Below are positions 18,187 to 28,427 of a DNA stretch of 64,000 nucleotides, piece after piece. A program made the position numbers and the translations under genes. The notes beneath the pieces are model-generated. The model had not been told where the DNA came from, did no database searches, and saw nothing but the letters and a program-made list of their open reading frames with translations. Position 1 is the first letter of the stretch, and each line of letters starts with the position of its first letter. Source of the stretch: Halosolutus gelatinilyticus. GTDB lineage: Archaea; Halobacteriota; Halobacteria; Halobacteriales; Natrialbaceae. Location of the stretch: contig NZ_CP095491.1 of the NCBI RefSeq assembly GCF_023028105.1, positions 1,984,001 through 2,048,000 of the forward strand, read 5' to 3'.

Positions 18187-19004
18187 CAGAAGGATACATT
18201 CTCAACACGGTTCAGACTCCAGGCCCACTACGGACGGTCTATGACTCAATAGACCGGGGTAATACGACTGAAGAAGAGATCGCTGACGACACTGATCTTC
18301 CAGAAGACCTGCGCAGCCAGGGAGTTCGGGGGCTTCAGGAGTTGGGTATGATCGGGAGGCGGGAACCCGACTATTATACGGCTGAATTTGCCTGGGAAAC
18401 GGGTAATCGAGATCTTGACTTCCGAATGACTGCACTCCACAACTTGGCGATAGAAGCGACACCGGGTGAGTGGGGGAAGCAATCGGTCGTTCTGCTCAAC
18501 TACCAGTACCTCTTACAGGAGGACATTCAACACCTCCATGCGAGTGACCAAGTTCTGTATGAGGCTATAGACAAATGGGAACACGAACAGCGCGAATACC
18601 GACCTCGGTCCCAACAAGGCCCCATCACACTCAACGAGCCCAAGTTCGTCAACTGGACCCGACTAGCTGATTTCCTCGGATTAATCGAGAAAGCCACCGG
18701 CCGCGAATACGTCGTATATCCCGACCCTGAGATGATTTTAGAATCCCTTCGAATCGCCACTGGTGACGAGAGACGGATCGCCATCCAAGAGTACATAGAC
18801 TGGCTTCGGGAGAACCTTCTACTGATCAATCTTACTGGTGAGCGGGACGTCCCCGCACCCTTCGCCCGTACACTCTACAACTTGATTCGGGAGGAGAAAA
18901 TCAAGCTGGTCGAATATGGTGATGCTGGCGTAGTTCGGCTAGATCGCTCCCCACGACGGTCCGGCATGGAGAAAGACGCGAATTCAATCGAGGTGATCGC
19001 ATGA
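18183..19004 (+). CDS. DpdG-like protein, winged-helix N-terminus (273 aa)
   Basis: Residues ~15-65 resemble a winged helix (TTEEEIADDTDLPEDLRSQG, LQELGMIGRREPDYYTAEF). The rest is helical and includes FVNWTRLADFLGLIEKATGREYVVYPDP, which looks like a second winged helix. Coupled by 4-bp overlaps to the genes on both sides. In bacterial Dpd islands a protein of about this size, DpdG, directly precedes the ATPase DpdH; the same order holds here. DpdG identity is from order and size, not a checked alignment. Confidence 0.6.
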   Translation: MTEGYILNTVQTPGPLRTVYDSIDRGNTTEEEIADDTDLPEDLRSQGVRGLQELGMIGRREPDYYTAEFAWETGNRDLDFRMTALHNLAIEATPGEWGKQSVVLLNYQYLLQEDIQHLHASDQVLYEAIDKWEHEQREYRPRSQQGPITLNEPKFVNWTRLADFLGLIEKATGREYVVYPDPEMILESLRIATGDERRIAIQEYIDWLRENLLLINLTGERDVPAPFARTLYNLIREEKIKLVEYGDAGVVRLDRSPRRSGMEKDANSIEVIA

Positions 19005-21910
19005 GTTCTTCTGAAGAGATACCGGGAGGGCCACTGTGGTGTCCACATTTCCAGAAGATCGATGAACGAACCCTGAGACAACTCTTCAGTAAGGTCGCAG
19101 CAGTACGATCCGAAAACCGAGAGCTCTTCGATTTCACTCACCGTAGAATCGAAGTTTTCCGTGGGACGAGCACAGAAGACACTGAGAAGTGGGGTGAAGA
19201 GAGGGTCTATCAGCTCTTTTCCGAGGACGAACTCGGAAACTTCGTTGTCGTCATCGAAGGTGAAGTAGGGACGGGTAAATCCGAACTGTGTGCGTATCTC
19301 TCCCACCAGTTGAACGACGACGGTCGTCCCATCCTCCACATCGACAAGGACGACGATCTCATGTCTATTCTCTCGGAACGTATTCCGGAGTTCTATCAGG
19401 AGCACTTTGAGGAACCTCTCCCAGGAGCGTCTGAATTCAAACAGCTCAGGGACGATATCACGAACAACCCCCAGACTGTCGCTAACAACGCTACTTCAGG
19501 TGCACTACTGAACCTGGGTAGACAGGGCTACGAGACTACCCATACAAGGGAAGACGAGGAGGCCATTCGGGATTTCATCCAGGAAAAGCTACAGCTCCTC
19601 GTTGAACGCGGGGAGTACGCTCGTGAGATCAAATTCATTACTGAGGGCGAGTACAAACAACAAGAGGAACTCCGCGTCTTCCCCGATCACGTCGCTGCTG
19701 ATGAGGCGGTCGAATCCTTTAATAAGGAGTTGTGGCGCGAGATCCGCGACAGGTACGACACCGCGTCGTTAGATGACGTGCTCGAATACGTCGGCAGTCA
19801 GTTCGAGGATACCCGGCCAGTAATCGTTTTCGAGGACTTCGCTATAGCCTCTATGGAGGCCGAGCGGCTCCGTAACTACATGGAGCGAGATAAACCAGAT
19901 GACAACTGGGACTTCGTCGTCGCGGGAACGCGAGACTCGACGGAAGTGCTCCATACGCGAACGGCCGAGGATCGATTCGAATTCTTCCAAACAAACAAGG
20001 GACACTCGAAGAACGTTCTATTCCTCGACGAGTCGTCTGCTGTTGACTTCGCCCGTCCATATCTCGGCTACATCAAAGCCCACGACGATAGCGTTCGATA
20101 CGATAGAGAGAATGGCGACTTCGAACTGCTGCCCGCACCGGACGGATCTCTCTGTGCAGAGTGTGGCTTCTGCGACGAAGCGTTCCGTGACCTGTTCCCG
20201 TTTAACCAGGCCTTCCTTCGCCGAATCTACACGGGCTTAGACGAAAGTCAGCAGTCACCGCGGGAGTATATTATGGAGATCTTCGAAGTTCTGGAAGAGT
20301 GGTATGAGGGTCATGCCAAAGCACCCTCAAGCGCAAGCTCCCTCCGACGGCTTCGGAATACCGTATCCGCGGCAGACGAAGTGTACGAAGAGGCCGAAGA
20401 GTTTGCGGACTTAGCGAAATGGTACGGTAGCGTTGAAGATGATCAAATCACGGTTGATCGGCGCTTTGCGGAAGCGTTCCACCTTCTAGAAGACGGGGCC
20501 CCTGCCGTTGTCGATGTAACCGATGACGGTATCATCATTCCCAGTGCGGGGGTTTCCCCCTCTGAGCCGGAAATACAGAGCGCACAGACGGAAGAAGACG
20601 ACGAGGAGTCGTCTAGTACCGACCAAACAACGACACCGGAGAAGAGTCGTGTCGAGAAGCTAATCGAGAAACACAACGGCTTAGTGGATTCTTGGCTCGA
20701 AAATCCAGAAGAATACGCTAAGACAAACCGCTTCATCCGACAGGGGCTCAGGGATGCTATCGAACATCTCACCGACGGGTTCAAACTTTACGAAGGGACC
20801 AAACTCGAATATCGACTTAGCAGTCAGAAGGATCCGTTCGTCTACGTTGAGAGTGATGACTCACCAGAAATAGATCAGATTCTGCTTGACAGACGTGACT
20901 TCAGAAGATCTGACCTCCGGAAGATACTCAAATACGGAATCCGCCGGGTAGAGGAACCGCGGAGTGCTGACGTTGATTCGCTTCTCACAGAGTGCGGGAC
21001 TCAGTTGATGTACTACGCCCTACAGTGGCGTCAAATGCTGATTGAGGAATATCTTAACGGGGAGAAGGTGTTCTACAAAGGGAGTGCAGATTATGACTTC
21101 ACGGACTTCGTCTTAGCTACATACGTTCATCTGGTGATGCTTGACTCTCCGTGGCGCAACATCGATGCGACCGTGATTAATGAACGCTTCAGTGAGGACG
21201 ACGCTTTCTCGGTTGATCTGCATCTCGAAGAACAGATTACTGAGATCCTCTCGCAGGAAGAGTACGATCACATCAAGACAGCGATGGACTCCGCCGATCA
21301 CATCGAAGCTATGGTGGGAAAACTACTGGGCGTCTCCGGGGGGAGTCTAGACGTTCCGAAGATCCGGAGACGGCTGGGTCGGAACCCGTCGTACGAGGTT
21401 CTCGACATGCTCGGTCGGCAATACATCGCAGAGATAGATAGCCGCGTTCGATTCGGACAGGAGGCTTATGTCCGGTCGATTGCGGATACGATGTACGACG
21501 TACGCCAAGCTCTCGAAGAGGTAGCGGACCACGGCTACGACCGTGAACTGATAGAGGAAATCAACTCGGAATTCTCCACGCTCAATATGACCCGAGTTTC
21601 CGAACTCGTGTCTAATCTCAGAACCTATGATAACGTGAATCCAGATCTCCAACAGGAGCTGGCGAAGTTTGTTGATTTCTCTCAGGCAGACATCGATATG
21701 GCTGTTGAGGCCGCTGATACTGCTGATACTCTCCGTATGGAAAACACCCAAGATCAGATTCAGGCAGCACTGATCTCTCTGAAGTTGGCAGCTACACCAG
21801 TCGTGAAACGGTTCCGTTCTGTTCCGATCGATGGTGCGAGCAGTAACGGTGGACACAGGGGAGGTCTCGGTGAGCGGTTCAAGGAGGTGAGCGATCACTA
21901 TGTCAGCTAA
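19001..21910 (+). CDS. dpdH: Large P-loop ATPase, DpdH-like (969 aa)
   Basis: Walker A GEVGTGKSE near residue 87 and a Walker B-like strand PVIVFEDF at about 270; a Cys cluster CAECGFCDEAF (~385) may bind zinc. After an acidic disordered linker (~525-550) the C-terminal 400 residues are helical. This fits the large ATPase DpdH, part of the restriction arm of bacterial Dpd islands. Start ATG overlaps the preceding stop (ATGA); its 3' end overlaps the next gene by 11 bp. Its likely job is ATP-driven assembly or movement on unmodified DNA, inferred from Dpd genetics. Confidence 0.65.
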   Translation: MSSSEEIPGGPLWCPHFQKIDERTLRQLFSKVAAVRSENRELFDFTHRRIEVFRGTSTEDTEKWGEERVYQLFSEDELGNFVVVIEGEVGTGKSELCAYLSHQLNDDGRPILHIDKDDDLMSILSERIPEFYQEHFEEPLPGASEFKQLRDDITNNPQTVANNATSGALLNLGRQGYETTHTREDEEAIRDFIQEKLQLLVERGEYAREIKFITEGEYKQQEELRVFPDHVAADEAVESFNKELWREIRDRYDTASLDDVLEYVGSQFEDTRPVIVFEDFAIASMEAERLRNYMERDKPDDNWDFVVAGTRDSTEVLHTRTAEDRFEFFQTNKGHSKNVLFLDESSAVDFARPYLGYIKAHDDSVRYDRENGDFELLPAPDGSLCAECGFCDEAFRDLFPFNQAFLRRIYTGLDESQQSPREYIMEIFEVLEEWYEGHAKAPSSASSLRRLRNTVSAADEVYEEAEEFADLAKWYGSVEDDQITVDRRFAEAFHLLEDGAPAVVDVTDDGIIIPSAGVSPSEPEIQSAQTEEDDEESSSTDQTTTPEKSRVEKLIEKHNGLVDSWLENPEEYAKTNRFIRQGLRDAIEHLTDGFKLYEGTKLEYRLSSQKDPFVYVESDDSPEIDQILLDRRDFRRSDLRKILKYGIRRVEEPRSADVDSLLTECGTQLMYYALQWRQMLIEEYLNGEKVFYKGSADYDFTDFVLATYVHLVMLDSPWRNIDATVINERFSEDDAFSVDLHLEEQITEILSQEEYDHIKTAMDSADHIEAMVGKLLGVSGGSLDVPKIRRRLGRNPSYEVLDMLGRQYIAEIDSRVRFGQEAYVRSIADTMYDVRQALEEVADHGYDRELIEEINSEFSTLNMTRVSELVSNLRTYDNVNPDLQQELAKFVDFSQADIDMAVEAADTADTLRMENTQDQIQAALISLKLAATPVVKRFRSVPIDGASSNGGHRGGLGERFKEVSDHYVS

Positions 21911-22574
21911 TTCCAGTACGTTTCAGGAACAGCTAAAGACGATTTACGAACAGCACCGGCGACAAGGCCTGGAATCAGAACTAGACGAGCTCGCAGAAAC
22001 GATGGAGGAAACAATTCTCGAACGAGTTCTTGCTGAAGCCTTCTTCCGGACTGAAGTTAAGATAGACTCTGAGGCGAAACACGCGGTCGAAGAGGCTCGA
22101 TCTCTGTTAGAACAGGACGATTACGATGCTCTCGCAGAACAACTTCCCGAGACCCGCGAAGCTGTCGAAGCTCAACGGAGGGAGGTCAACAACTTCGTTC
22201 ACCAAGCGAGAATCGACGTCCACAACACTGTCCGAGGCATGATTCGGTTGAACCAGCGGGTTGAGCGGGTAGACCAAGACAAGTTAGATGCGCTCGATAC
22301 CCTCCTCGATAACTGGAACTGGGAGGCACAGATTGAGGGGGGTCAAATCAACCAGCGGAAAGAGGAGGCCAGAGAGTACGGTCACTTCATGCGTCAATCA
22401 CTAGAGGAGGCAAAGGACGCTCTGTTTGGCCCATACCGGGATACACCGCTTGATGATCTCGTTGACCGGTTATTAGACGACGAACGGCTAACGTTGGCAG
22501 CGCTCTCGGAAGAGGAGCTCACTCGTCTCTATGAGTCGGATCTCGCAGAATATCTCGAAGTGACTCTCTCGTAA
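21900..22574 (+). CDS. Coiled-coil protein, DpdI-like by position (224 aa)
   Basis: Almost entirely helical and strongly acidic, with heptad-like runs (ELDELAETMEETILERVLAE, AVEAQRREVNNFVHQAR). No catalytic motif. It starts inside the end of the ATPase gene (11-bp overlap) and precedes the DpdJ-like helicase, the place taken by DpdI in bacterial islands. A bridging or assembly subunit between ATPase and helicase is the likely role. Family identity not established from sequence. Confidence 0.6.
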   Translation: MSANSSTFQEQLKTIYEQHRRQGLESELDELAETMEETILERVLAEAFFRTEVKIDSEAKHAVEEARSLLEQDDYDALAEQLPETREAVEAQRREVNNFVHQARIDVHNTVRGMIRLNQRVERVDQDKLDALDTLLDNWNWEAQIEGGQINQRKEEAREYGHFMRQSLEEAKDALFGPYRDTPLDDLVDRLLDDERLTLAALSEEELTRLYESDLAEYLEVTLS

Positions 22575-22632
22575 TCGCCTCTTGTGGAAAGATTGATTGC
22601 GGCATCGTGTCCATCTCCAACAAATCGACTAC

Positions 22633-25600
22633 ATGAAGTACTTTGATCGGAACTCGAATGCCTCACGAATCCCTGGTGATATCCGACCACTGATTCGCGG
22701 TTTTCTCTCAAACACCCAGATATTTGATGCTGATCAAGACAATCCTCCCCACATCACGGATGCTGTCAAGTACACACAGAGGCCACAGGATCGACGAGCC
22801 ACGAGTAAATACACTGGTGACGATCAGTTCGTTGCTGATATCATCGAACTCTTCGATTTCAAGCCACTCGACTTTCAGGTCGAAAGCTGGCAGCTGATCC
22901 GCGACCTCGATGCGGATCGACGGTCATCCAACAACTCTCGTGGCGCGATCTTCTCGGCACCCACTGGCTTTGGAAAGACAGAAGCGTTCCTCGGCCCACT
23001 CTATCAGCTATTAGCAGAGGATCAACAGGACTTGGCAATCGTCGTCTATCCGAGTCGGGCACTCTTACAGGACCAACTCGGACGGATTCTAGAACATCTG
23101 TACAAACTTAGAACGGAGCACGATACTAGCCTTTCTGTTGGGGTCTGGACCGGTAACACGCCGTATACGTCATCAGAGGTTGAAAGAGAAGGCGCGTTTT
23201 TCGCTAATCAGCATGGTACGCGTCGATTCAAGCTCGCAGATTGCTGGTGCGGAGACGACGGAACTCACTCATTCACCTACCAAGGAGGAAGTTCAACTTA
23301 CCGACTGGTTTGCGAGAACAATGATGCACACTCCTTCTCTGACCGGGAGATCCTGCTTAATCGGACTGATATCAAAAATCAGCCTGGACCTGACATTCTT
23401 CTGACGACGTTAGAATCCCTGGAGCTGTTCTCACTCAAACCGAACTACAACATCATTGATCGGGCCGATACGATTGTATTCGACGAAGTACACCTGTACA
23501 CCGGGCTCAGAGGAGCACATACCGCAAATATAGCACAAAATATCGAGGCGATAACAGACCATTCGCTGCTCTGGCTAGGCTCAAGCGCGACGGTCGATGA
23601 TCCACAGCGGTTCGCTACTGATCTCTTTCCCGTTCCAAGTGGACGAGTTGAATCAGTTGCACCACCTGACTCAGATTTCCGAACGGACCACGAGGACAAG
23701 GAGCACTACTACTTCCTCAAAACGTCGGAGGAAGGCCCTGGAGTCTCATCGATGGCCATCCAGCAGTTGATGTTGCTTGGACATAGCCTCTTGAACAGCG
23801 AGACCGGTGAGCGCGGGAAAATCCTCTCATTCATCGACAGTATAAGCCAAGTGAACCAAAAGAGGGCGCAACTGGAGGACGCTGATCGAGCAAACGAACT
23901 CTGGCGGTACCACAGAACTGGAAGAGATTACTCTAACTGGGATCGGGTAGCTAAAGAGATGGACTGCGAGTTCATCGAATCTTCACTCCACTTCGAATCT
24001 GTCTACTCAGACGCTGGATTCGACGCGGCTGCTACAGCCGAGAGCGACCTGCTGCTCTCGACGAGCTTCCTTGAAGTTGGGATCGACGTCGGTGAAATCA
24101 CTATCGTCACGCAGTATCGGACGCCGTGGGATCTGTCGTCATTCATTCAGCGTGCGGGACGAGCAGCACGGAAGGAAGACACCGACTCACACATTGTCGT
24201 GTTCCTCTCGGATCTCACTCAGGACGCGAATATGTTCTATCGTGCCGACCGTTTCCTCGGGTCTGAAATTCGAACGCCATTGAAGACGGACAATCACGTG
24301 ATTGCCTGGATCCACGACCAGTTCGAGAAGTTCTACGAAACATCAACAGCTGTCTCGAAAGAGTGGTTCTCTGGGTCAATTGACCGGAAGGAAGAATTCC
24401 TCGAACGATTCCTCTGTTCAGAGCTGGGCTACAAACAGTACTACGAGTTCATCACGGAACCTGCAGCGGTATTGCGCCGAGAGTTCGGAATTGACGTGGC
24501 TGAGAGTCAGCTCCCTGCATTACATGGAGAGGAGCCAGTTGAGACTGTAGATCAGCTTCTGTCCGAGCTTCGGGAGGACGTGACACAGCCCGAGATCTCG
24601 GATCTCATCGAGGATCAGGTTGGGCAGGCCATGCAAAGAGAAGACTTGGCCCGGTCTCTAGTTTCAGAGATTAGGACCGATTTCTTGGAATTCTGTAGCC
24701 AGCGACAAGCGCTAATCGACGAGATCGAAGATTCCGATGTCACTACCGAAGAGAAGGTCAAATCACAGCTCGATGCCTTGGAATCAACCTTAGAAGAGCT
24801 CCGAACCTCTGTCACAGATCTCGCTGAAACTCCGCCTACTGAACAAATCGAGGCATTAGACGATCTTATCCCTGATCTCTACGGGATAACGAGTGACGTC
24901 GAGAGACTCCGGCGTGTCGTTGACCGAGAACACGAGTCTGTCACCCTTCCAGAACTGCCGACCTCCGTTGATCAGATGGTTGACCGCGTTGATACAGCCA
25001 GCCGCGCGATTAAAAGCGAGGAGCTCGACAAGACGGCAACGAAGCGTAAACAGATCTACTATCTCAGACAGACGCTGACTCAGCTCGACGAATACAACTC
25101 TATTGAACAGAACGATAAGAGCCTGTACTACGTCAAGCATCTCCTTCGAGGGTCGTATTATTATGACCGGTTCCTGAAAGTTGACGGACGTTCGCTTGAA
25201 GGCACCGTCTGGTACGTTCCCCCGAACTACTTCCAAGACGCTGGGAAGTACTTCACGGTGTTCTATGGGGAGGACGATGAGAGTGGCGACGAACAGTCTA
25301 TAGACAAACTCGTTCAGACATATGCTCCGTACCGTAGCGAGTATCAACAAGAGGCAGGTCATTTACAAGCCTACCTACCCGAAACCATTACTGATGATGA
25401 CGGGGTCAGATTCTCCTTTGAGGACGTCCCCGGTGACCGCCGCGACGGTATGATTACTCCGGACTCTATCACTCTTGACGATATAGAAGATCTCAGCGGC
25501 GGTCGCGCTCTGAATATCGTCAGGTACTGTCCCGAGTGTTTCCGGATTCTAAAAGAGGATCGGTGCTTACGACATAACGATAGAGCGTTCGGAAAAATTC

Positions 25601-26709
25601 ATTCTAATCCGGAAGTTGAGACTAAACTTGAAGGGCGTCAAGAGGAAGCGACACGGGGGAGAGCAAGCCTCGCTGACATTACCGGTAAAGTGACTCTCAC
25701 GGGAGTATCTCTCGAAATCACACCGGCACGACCCGTTGGTGAAGAAAACGAGTTCATATTTACCGGCGAGGATCGGATTTCTCAGGAGATTACGACCGGA
25801 AATCGGCCCTTGGGTTTCTCGCTCGATACCCGAGGGTTGATTTTCGACCTAAGCAACTTCGTGTCCGACATTGACGAAGAGACTAAGAAACGAGTACGTC
25901 GCTACAAGTCGCTGAATGAGTTATCACTCAACGAGGTGGCTCGGCATACAGCGGCACACTGTTTCACTCAGTTAGTCGCCGATATTGGCGGAGTCAATCC
26001 AAGTATGCTCTTCTACGGGATTGATCACGAAGCCGACGAGGTATATGTGTTTGAGCGGTCTCAGGGTGGCCAAGGTATCGTTGATTTGGTTTACGAAGAC
26101 CTCCAGACCGATCCGGGTACGGCACTAAATGCGCTGACCCATATCTGCTATAATCCACAGGTCATCAACGAGAGGCTTTGGGCGTCGGAGGATTTCGTGG
26201 AACGAATACCGGAAGACCCAGATGAACACACTGTTCGAGAAGTCGTCCGTGGTATGGATGAAACTCCGATCTTCCCCGATATCGTCGATCTGATCGTGGA
26301 TGAAGTACTCTCCTCGATTGATCGAGCTAGGCAGCTTTCGAGTGAGGAAGGCATCTCGACCCAAACGGCATACCTAATCAAACAGACCGTCTCAAAAGAG
26401 CAGGTAGCGGGCAACAATGAATTCCCTGCTGATGCGGTCAGAAAAATGCCACACGACATTGGAGACTTTGATCGGGTGAAATCCCTGTTTTTCTCTCCGG
26501 ATATTGACGGTTGTGTCGAGAATCTACACTTAGCGGAGTGCATATCGGCACACGACCAGTCGGAGAGCTTGAGCTACGTCTTGCTTGAACGTCTCCGAGA
26601 GATGCTGATCGAAAGAGTTCCCTCCGAAGATGCCGCGTCGCAAATGATCGAGCGAGAGATGCTTCCAGGAGGTGAGATCGATGGTACGAGCGTTTTCTTT
26701 ACCCTCTAG
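22633..26709 (+). CDS. dpdJ: Giant helicase with DUF1998-like C-terminus, DpdJ-like (1358 aa)
   Basis: Walker A APTGFGKTEAFLGP near residue 110, IVFDEVHLYTG (DEVH, ~282), WLGSSATVDD, LLSTSFLEVGIDVG and FIQRAGRAARKEDT (motifs V/VI). A long helical insertion (~670-830) follows, then a zinc knuckle (CPECFRILKEDRC) and a DUF1998-like end (HTAAHCFTQLVADIGG, ERSQGGQGIVDLVYEDL). Size, architecture and position between a coiled-coil gene and a PLD gene match DpdJ of bacterial 7-deazaguanine islands. The ATG at 22633 is preferred to TTG 22597. Expected to act in the restriction arm. Confidence 0.75.
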   Translation: MKYFDRNSNASRIPGDIRPLIRGFLSNTQIFDADQDNPPHITDAVKYTQRPQDRRATSKYTGDDQFVADIIELFDFKPLDFQVESWQLIRDLDADRRSSNNSRGAIFSAPTGFGKTEAFLGPLYQLLAEDQQDLAIVVYPSRALLQDQLGRILEHLYKLRTEHDTSLSVGVWTGNTPYTSSEVEREGAFFANQHGTRRFKLADCWCGDDGTHSFTYQGGSSTYRLVCENNDAHSFSDREILLNRTDIKNQPGPDILLTTLESLELFSLKPNYNIIDRADTIVFDEVHLYTGLRGAHTANIAQNIEAITDHSLLWLGSSATVDDPQRFATDLFPVPSGRVESVAPPDSDFRTDHEDKEHYYFLKTSEEGPGVSSMAIQQLMLLGHSLLNSETGERGKILSFIDSISQVNQKRAQLEDADRANELWRYHRTGRDYSNWDRVAKEMDCEFIESSLHFESVYSDAGFDAAATAESDLLLSTSFLEVGIDVGEITIVTQYRTPWDLSSFIQRAGRAARKEDTDSHIVVFLSDLTQDANMFYRADRFLGSEIRTPLKTDNHVIAWIHDQFEKFYETSTAVSKEWFSGSIDRKEEFLERFLCSELGYKQYYEFITEPAAVLRREFGIDVAESQLPALHGEEPVETVDQLLSELREDVTQPEISDLIEDQVGQAMQREDLARSLVSEIRTDFLEFCSQRQALIDEIEDSDVTTEEKVKSQLDALESTLEELRTSVTDLAETPPTEQIEALDDLIPDLYGITSDVERLRRVVDREHESVTLPELPTSVDQMVDRVDTASRAIKSEELDKTATKRKQIYYLRQTLTQLDEYNSIEQNDKSLYYVKHLLRGSYYYDRFLKVDGRSLEGTVWYVPPNYFQDAGKYFTVFYGEDDESGDEQSIDKLVQTYAPYRSEYQQEAGHLQAYLPETITDDDGVRFSFEDVPGDRRDGMITPDSITLDDIEDLSGGRALNIVRYCPECFRILKEDRCLRHNDRAFGKIHSNPEVETKLEGRQEEATRGRASLADITGKVTLTGVSLEITPARPVGEENEFIFTGEDRISQEITTGNRPLGFSLDTRGLIFDLSNFVSDIDEETKKRVRRYKSLNELSLNEVARHTAAHCFTQLVADIGGVNPSMLFYGIDHEADEVYVFERSQGGQGIVDLVYEDLQTDPGTALNALTHICYNPQVINERLWASEDFVERIPEDPDEHTVREVVRGMDETPIFPDIVDLIVDEVLSSIDRARQLSSEEGISTQTAYLIKQTVSKEQVAGNNEFPADAVRKMPHDIGDFDRVKSLFFSPDIDGCVENLHLAECISAHDQSESLSYVLLERLREMLIERVPSEDAASQMIEREMLPGGEIDGTSVFFTL

Positions 26710-27121
26710 TGGGCTATCGTACTTTATCGGGTACTCTCTCGTTCACGCCCAACGTGTGGCGATATGTTCGCCATGGCTCAGCGATGTGGAACTGCGCTTT
26801 CCACTCACCGATGAATTGTCGAGCCGCCGACTTTCCCTGTCCGCGGCGATTAGAGAGTTGAAGACGGATGTTGATTTCTACGTTCGCACTGGCGAACAAC
26901 ACAACGACTACATGCGCTCTCTCGTCTCCCGTATGGGAAATACCTCAATGACTACCGTAGATGATCTACATGCGAAAGCCGTCGTGGGTCCCGAACTAGT
27001 GTACGTAGGATCTGCAAATATCACTCACAGTGGTCTGACGGTCAACCGGGAGCTCTGTGAAATCATGGAGAATGAGTACGGAAGCGTTAGCGCATACTTA
27101 GATACAGAGCTAGGACTTTGA
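26681..27121 (+). CDS. dpdK: Single-HKD PLD-like protein, DpdK-like (146 aa)
   Basis: Contains one phospholipase-D motif at about residue 96: LHAKAVVG, with VGSANITHSGLTVN and the downstream Glu (NRELCEIMEN). One HxK-N motif per chain implies a dimeric active site, as in PLD-type nucleases (Nuc, BfiI). Start ATG at 26681, 8 bases after AGGAGG, lies inside the end of the helicase gene. It closes the operon as DpdK closes bacterial islands, and DISARM DrmC is similar. Likely the nuclease, or one of the nucleases, that cuts DNA lacking the modification. Confidence 0.75.
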   Translation: MVRAFSLPSSGLSYFIGYSLVHAQRVAICSPWLSDVELRFPLTDELSSRRLSLSAAIRELKTDVDFYVRTGEQHNDYMRSLVSRMGNTSMTTVDDLHAKAVVGPELVYVGSANITHSGLTVNRELCEIMENEYGSVSAYLDTELGL

Positions 27122-27164
27122 AACCCCGGAGAACAGCGACAACGGTGAAGAGAATACCTGTAGA

Positions 27165-27638
27165 TCAAGGGTGGTCAATTACGGATGCGAGCTTCTCAGC
27201 TGTCGAATCTGTGACGTCTTCCCATTGCGGAGGTCGATCTTCTCCTGATTTAGGCGGATCTATTTCAAAATCAATTGGGTGGTAGGTGAGATGCTCCAGT
27301 AACTCCGCTGCAGTTTCTCCTACGAACTCCGCGTTCTTTCGCTTGGACGAGATACCGCCAGAGCTGAGATTGTAATGGTTGGTAAATAACTGCAAAATTC
27401 TAACTTGGTCAGCTGCGATCTCTCTCGTACTGAGGTGGCGAAAAATCTTCGCGGCATTGTCCGCCGGGTCAGCTCGACGCCATTCGAGTTCGATTAAAAC
27501 GTATCGATCACCATCGATTCCTGCTATGTCAATCGGTGTTTGTGCAATAGGGTACTCCGTTTCCCAAGCATAAGATGAGCAGAACTGTTCTAAGTGGTCC
27601 TTCAACCGATGAACGACTTCGTCCGCAAACTCGCCCAT
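27165..27638 (-). CDS. Small PD-(D/E)XK nuclease-like protein (157 aa)
   Basis: Core pattern TPIDIAGIDGDRYVLIELEW followed by a helix (DPADNAAKIFRHL) fits the PD-(D/E)XK fold with ExE in place of ExK. An in-frame ATG at 27638 is preferred to an upstream start. The gene lies between dpdK (convergent) and queC on the same strand, 61 bp beyond queC's stop. It might be an extra restriction nuclease or a degenerate, non-catalytic DNA-binding relative. It has no recognised counterpart in bacterial Dpd islands. Confidence 0.55.
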   Translation of the reverse strand: MGEFADEVVHRLKDHLEQFCSSYAWETEYPIAQTPIDIAGIDGDRYVLIELEWRRADPADNAAKIFRHLSTREIAADQVRILQLFTNHYNLSSGGISSKRKNAEFVGETAAELLEHLTYHPIDFEIDPPKSGEDRPPQWEDVTDSTAEKLASVIDHP

Positions 27639-27699
27639 AATGTGAGTATTAGGACACACCAACAAGAATCGTTTGTCCCTCTATTGGCCCCACGTCTTA

Positions 27700-28410
27700 T
27701 CAGTCACTGTAGCTAGGGCGCTCTCGATATCTAATCGGATCCTTCATTCCTACGTCTTGGAATGCTTTGAGTCGGTAGGCACATGCATCGCAAGTACCAC
27801 AGGCTGGTTCCTCATTGCGGTAACAGCTCCACGTAAGCTCGTACGGAACATCGAGATCTAGACCACGCTCCGCAATCTCTGTTTTCGTCCAATCCACGAA
27901 CGGTGCCACCAAATCGATTGACGTCTCTGGCTTCGTCCCGATATCTATGACCTGTTGGAACGCATCAAAGAATTCCGGGCGGCAATCCGGGTAACCAGAG
28001 TAGTCCTCGCTGTGTGCACCAATAAAGATGGCCCCACAGTCGTTTGCTTCAGCGTACGACGTGGCCATTGATAGCAGGTTCGAGTTCCGGAACGGAACGT
28101 AGCTTGACGGTATCTCATCGCTATCGAGATCGACTTCTTCCACATCGATGTTCTCGTCAGTAAGGCTGGAAGCACCGATCCGAGCTAAGTGGTCTGTTTC
28201 GATGTGAAGGAAGTCCGCGACATCCATATAGTCGGCCAATGCTCGGGCGCACTCTGACTCTTTGTCCGCTGTTTGTTGGCCGTAGGTCGTGTGGAGGAAG
28301 TACAAGTCATATCCCCTGTGCTTCGCCTCAAAAGCTGCAGTCGCACTATCCATCCCGCCCGATACAAGGACAACCGCGCTATCCGTGTTATCTGCTTGAG
28401 TAGTCGTCAT
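27700..28410 (-). CDS. queC: 7-cyano-7-deazaguanine synthase QueC (236 aa)
   Basis: PP-loop VVLVSGGMDSATAAFEA at the N-terminus, the SYVPFRNSNLLSMATSYAE segment, GAHSEDYSGYPDCRPEF, and a C-terminal zinc site CYRNEEPACGTCDAC: the full QueC signature. It converts 7-carboxy-7-deazaguanine to preQ0 with ATP and ammonia. It is last in a queD-queE-queC operon (17-bp gap to queE) transcribed away from the TGT-like genes. preQ0 is the base inserted by TGT/DpdA enzymes, so this operon supplies the modification module, beyond any tRNA archaeosine needs. Confidence 0.93.
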   Translation of the reverse strand: MTTTQADNTDSAVVLVSGGMDSATAAFEAKHRGYDLYFLHTTYGQQTADKESECARALADYMDVADFLHIETDHLARIGASSLTDENIDVEEVDLDSDEIPSSYVPFRNSNLLSMATSYAEANDCGAIFIGAHSEDYSGYPDCRPEFFDAFQQVIDIGTKPETSIDLVAPFVDWTKTEIAERGLDLDVPYELTWSCYRNEEPACGTCDACAYRLKAFQDVGMKDPIRYRERPSYSD

Positions 28411-28427
28411 GGCTGTATAACTTGATG

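Noticed and set aside
20443-20784. Ser/Arg-rich minus-strand frames inside the large operon
   Set aside because: These are mirror frames of the coding strand, with typical low-complexity antisense composition.
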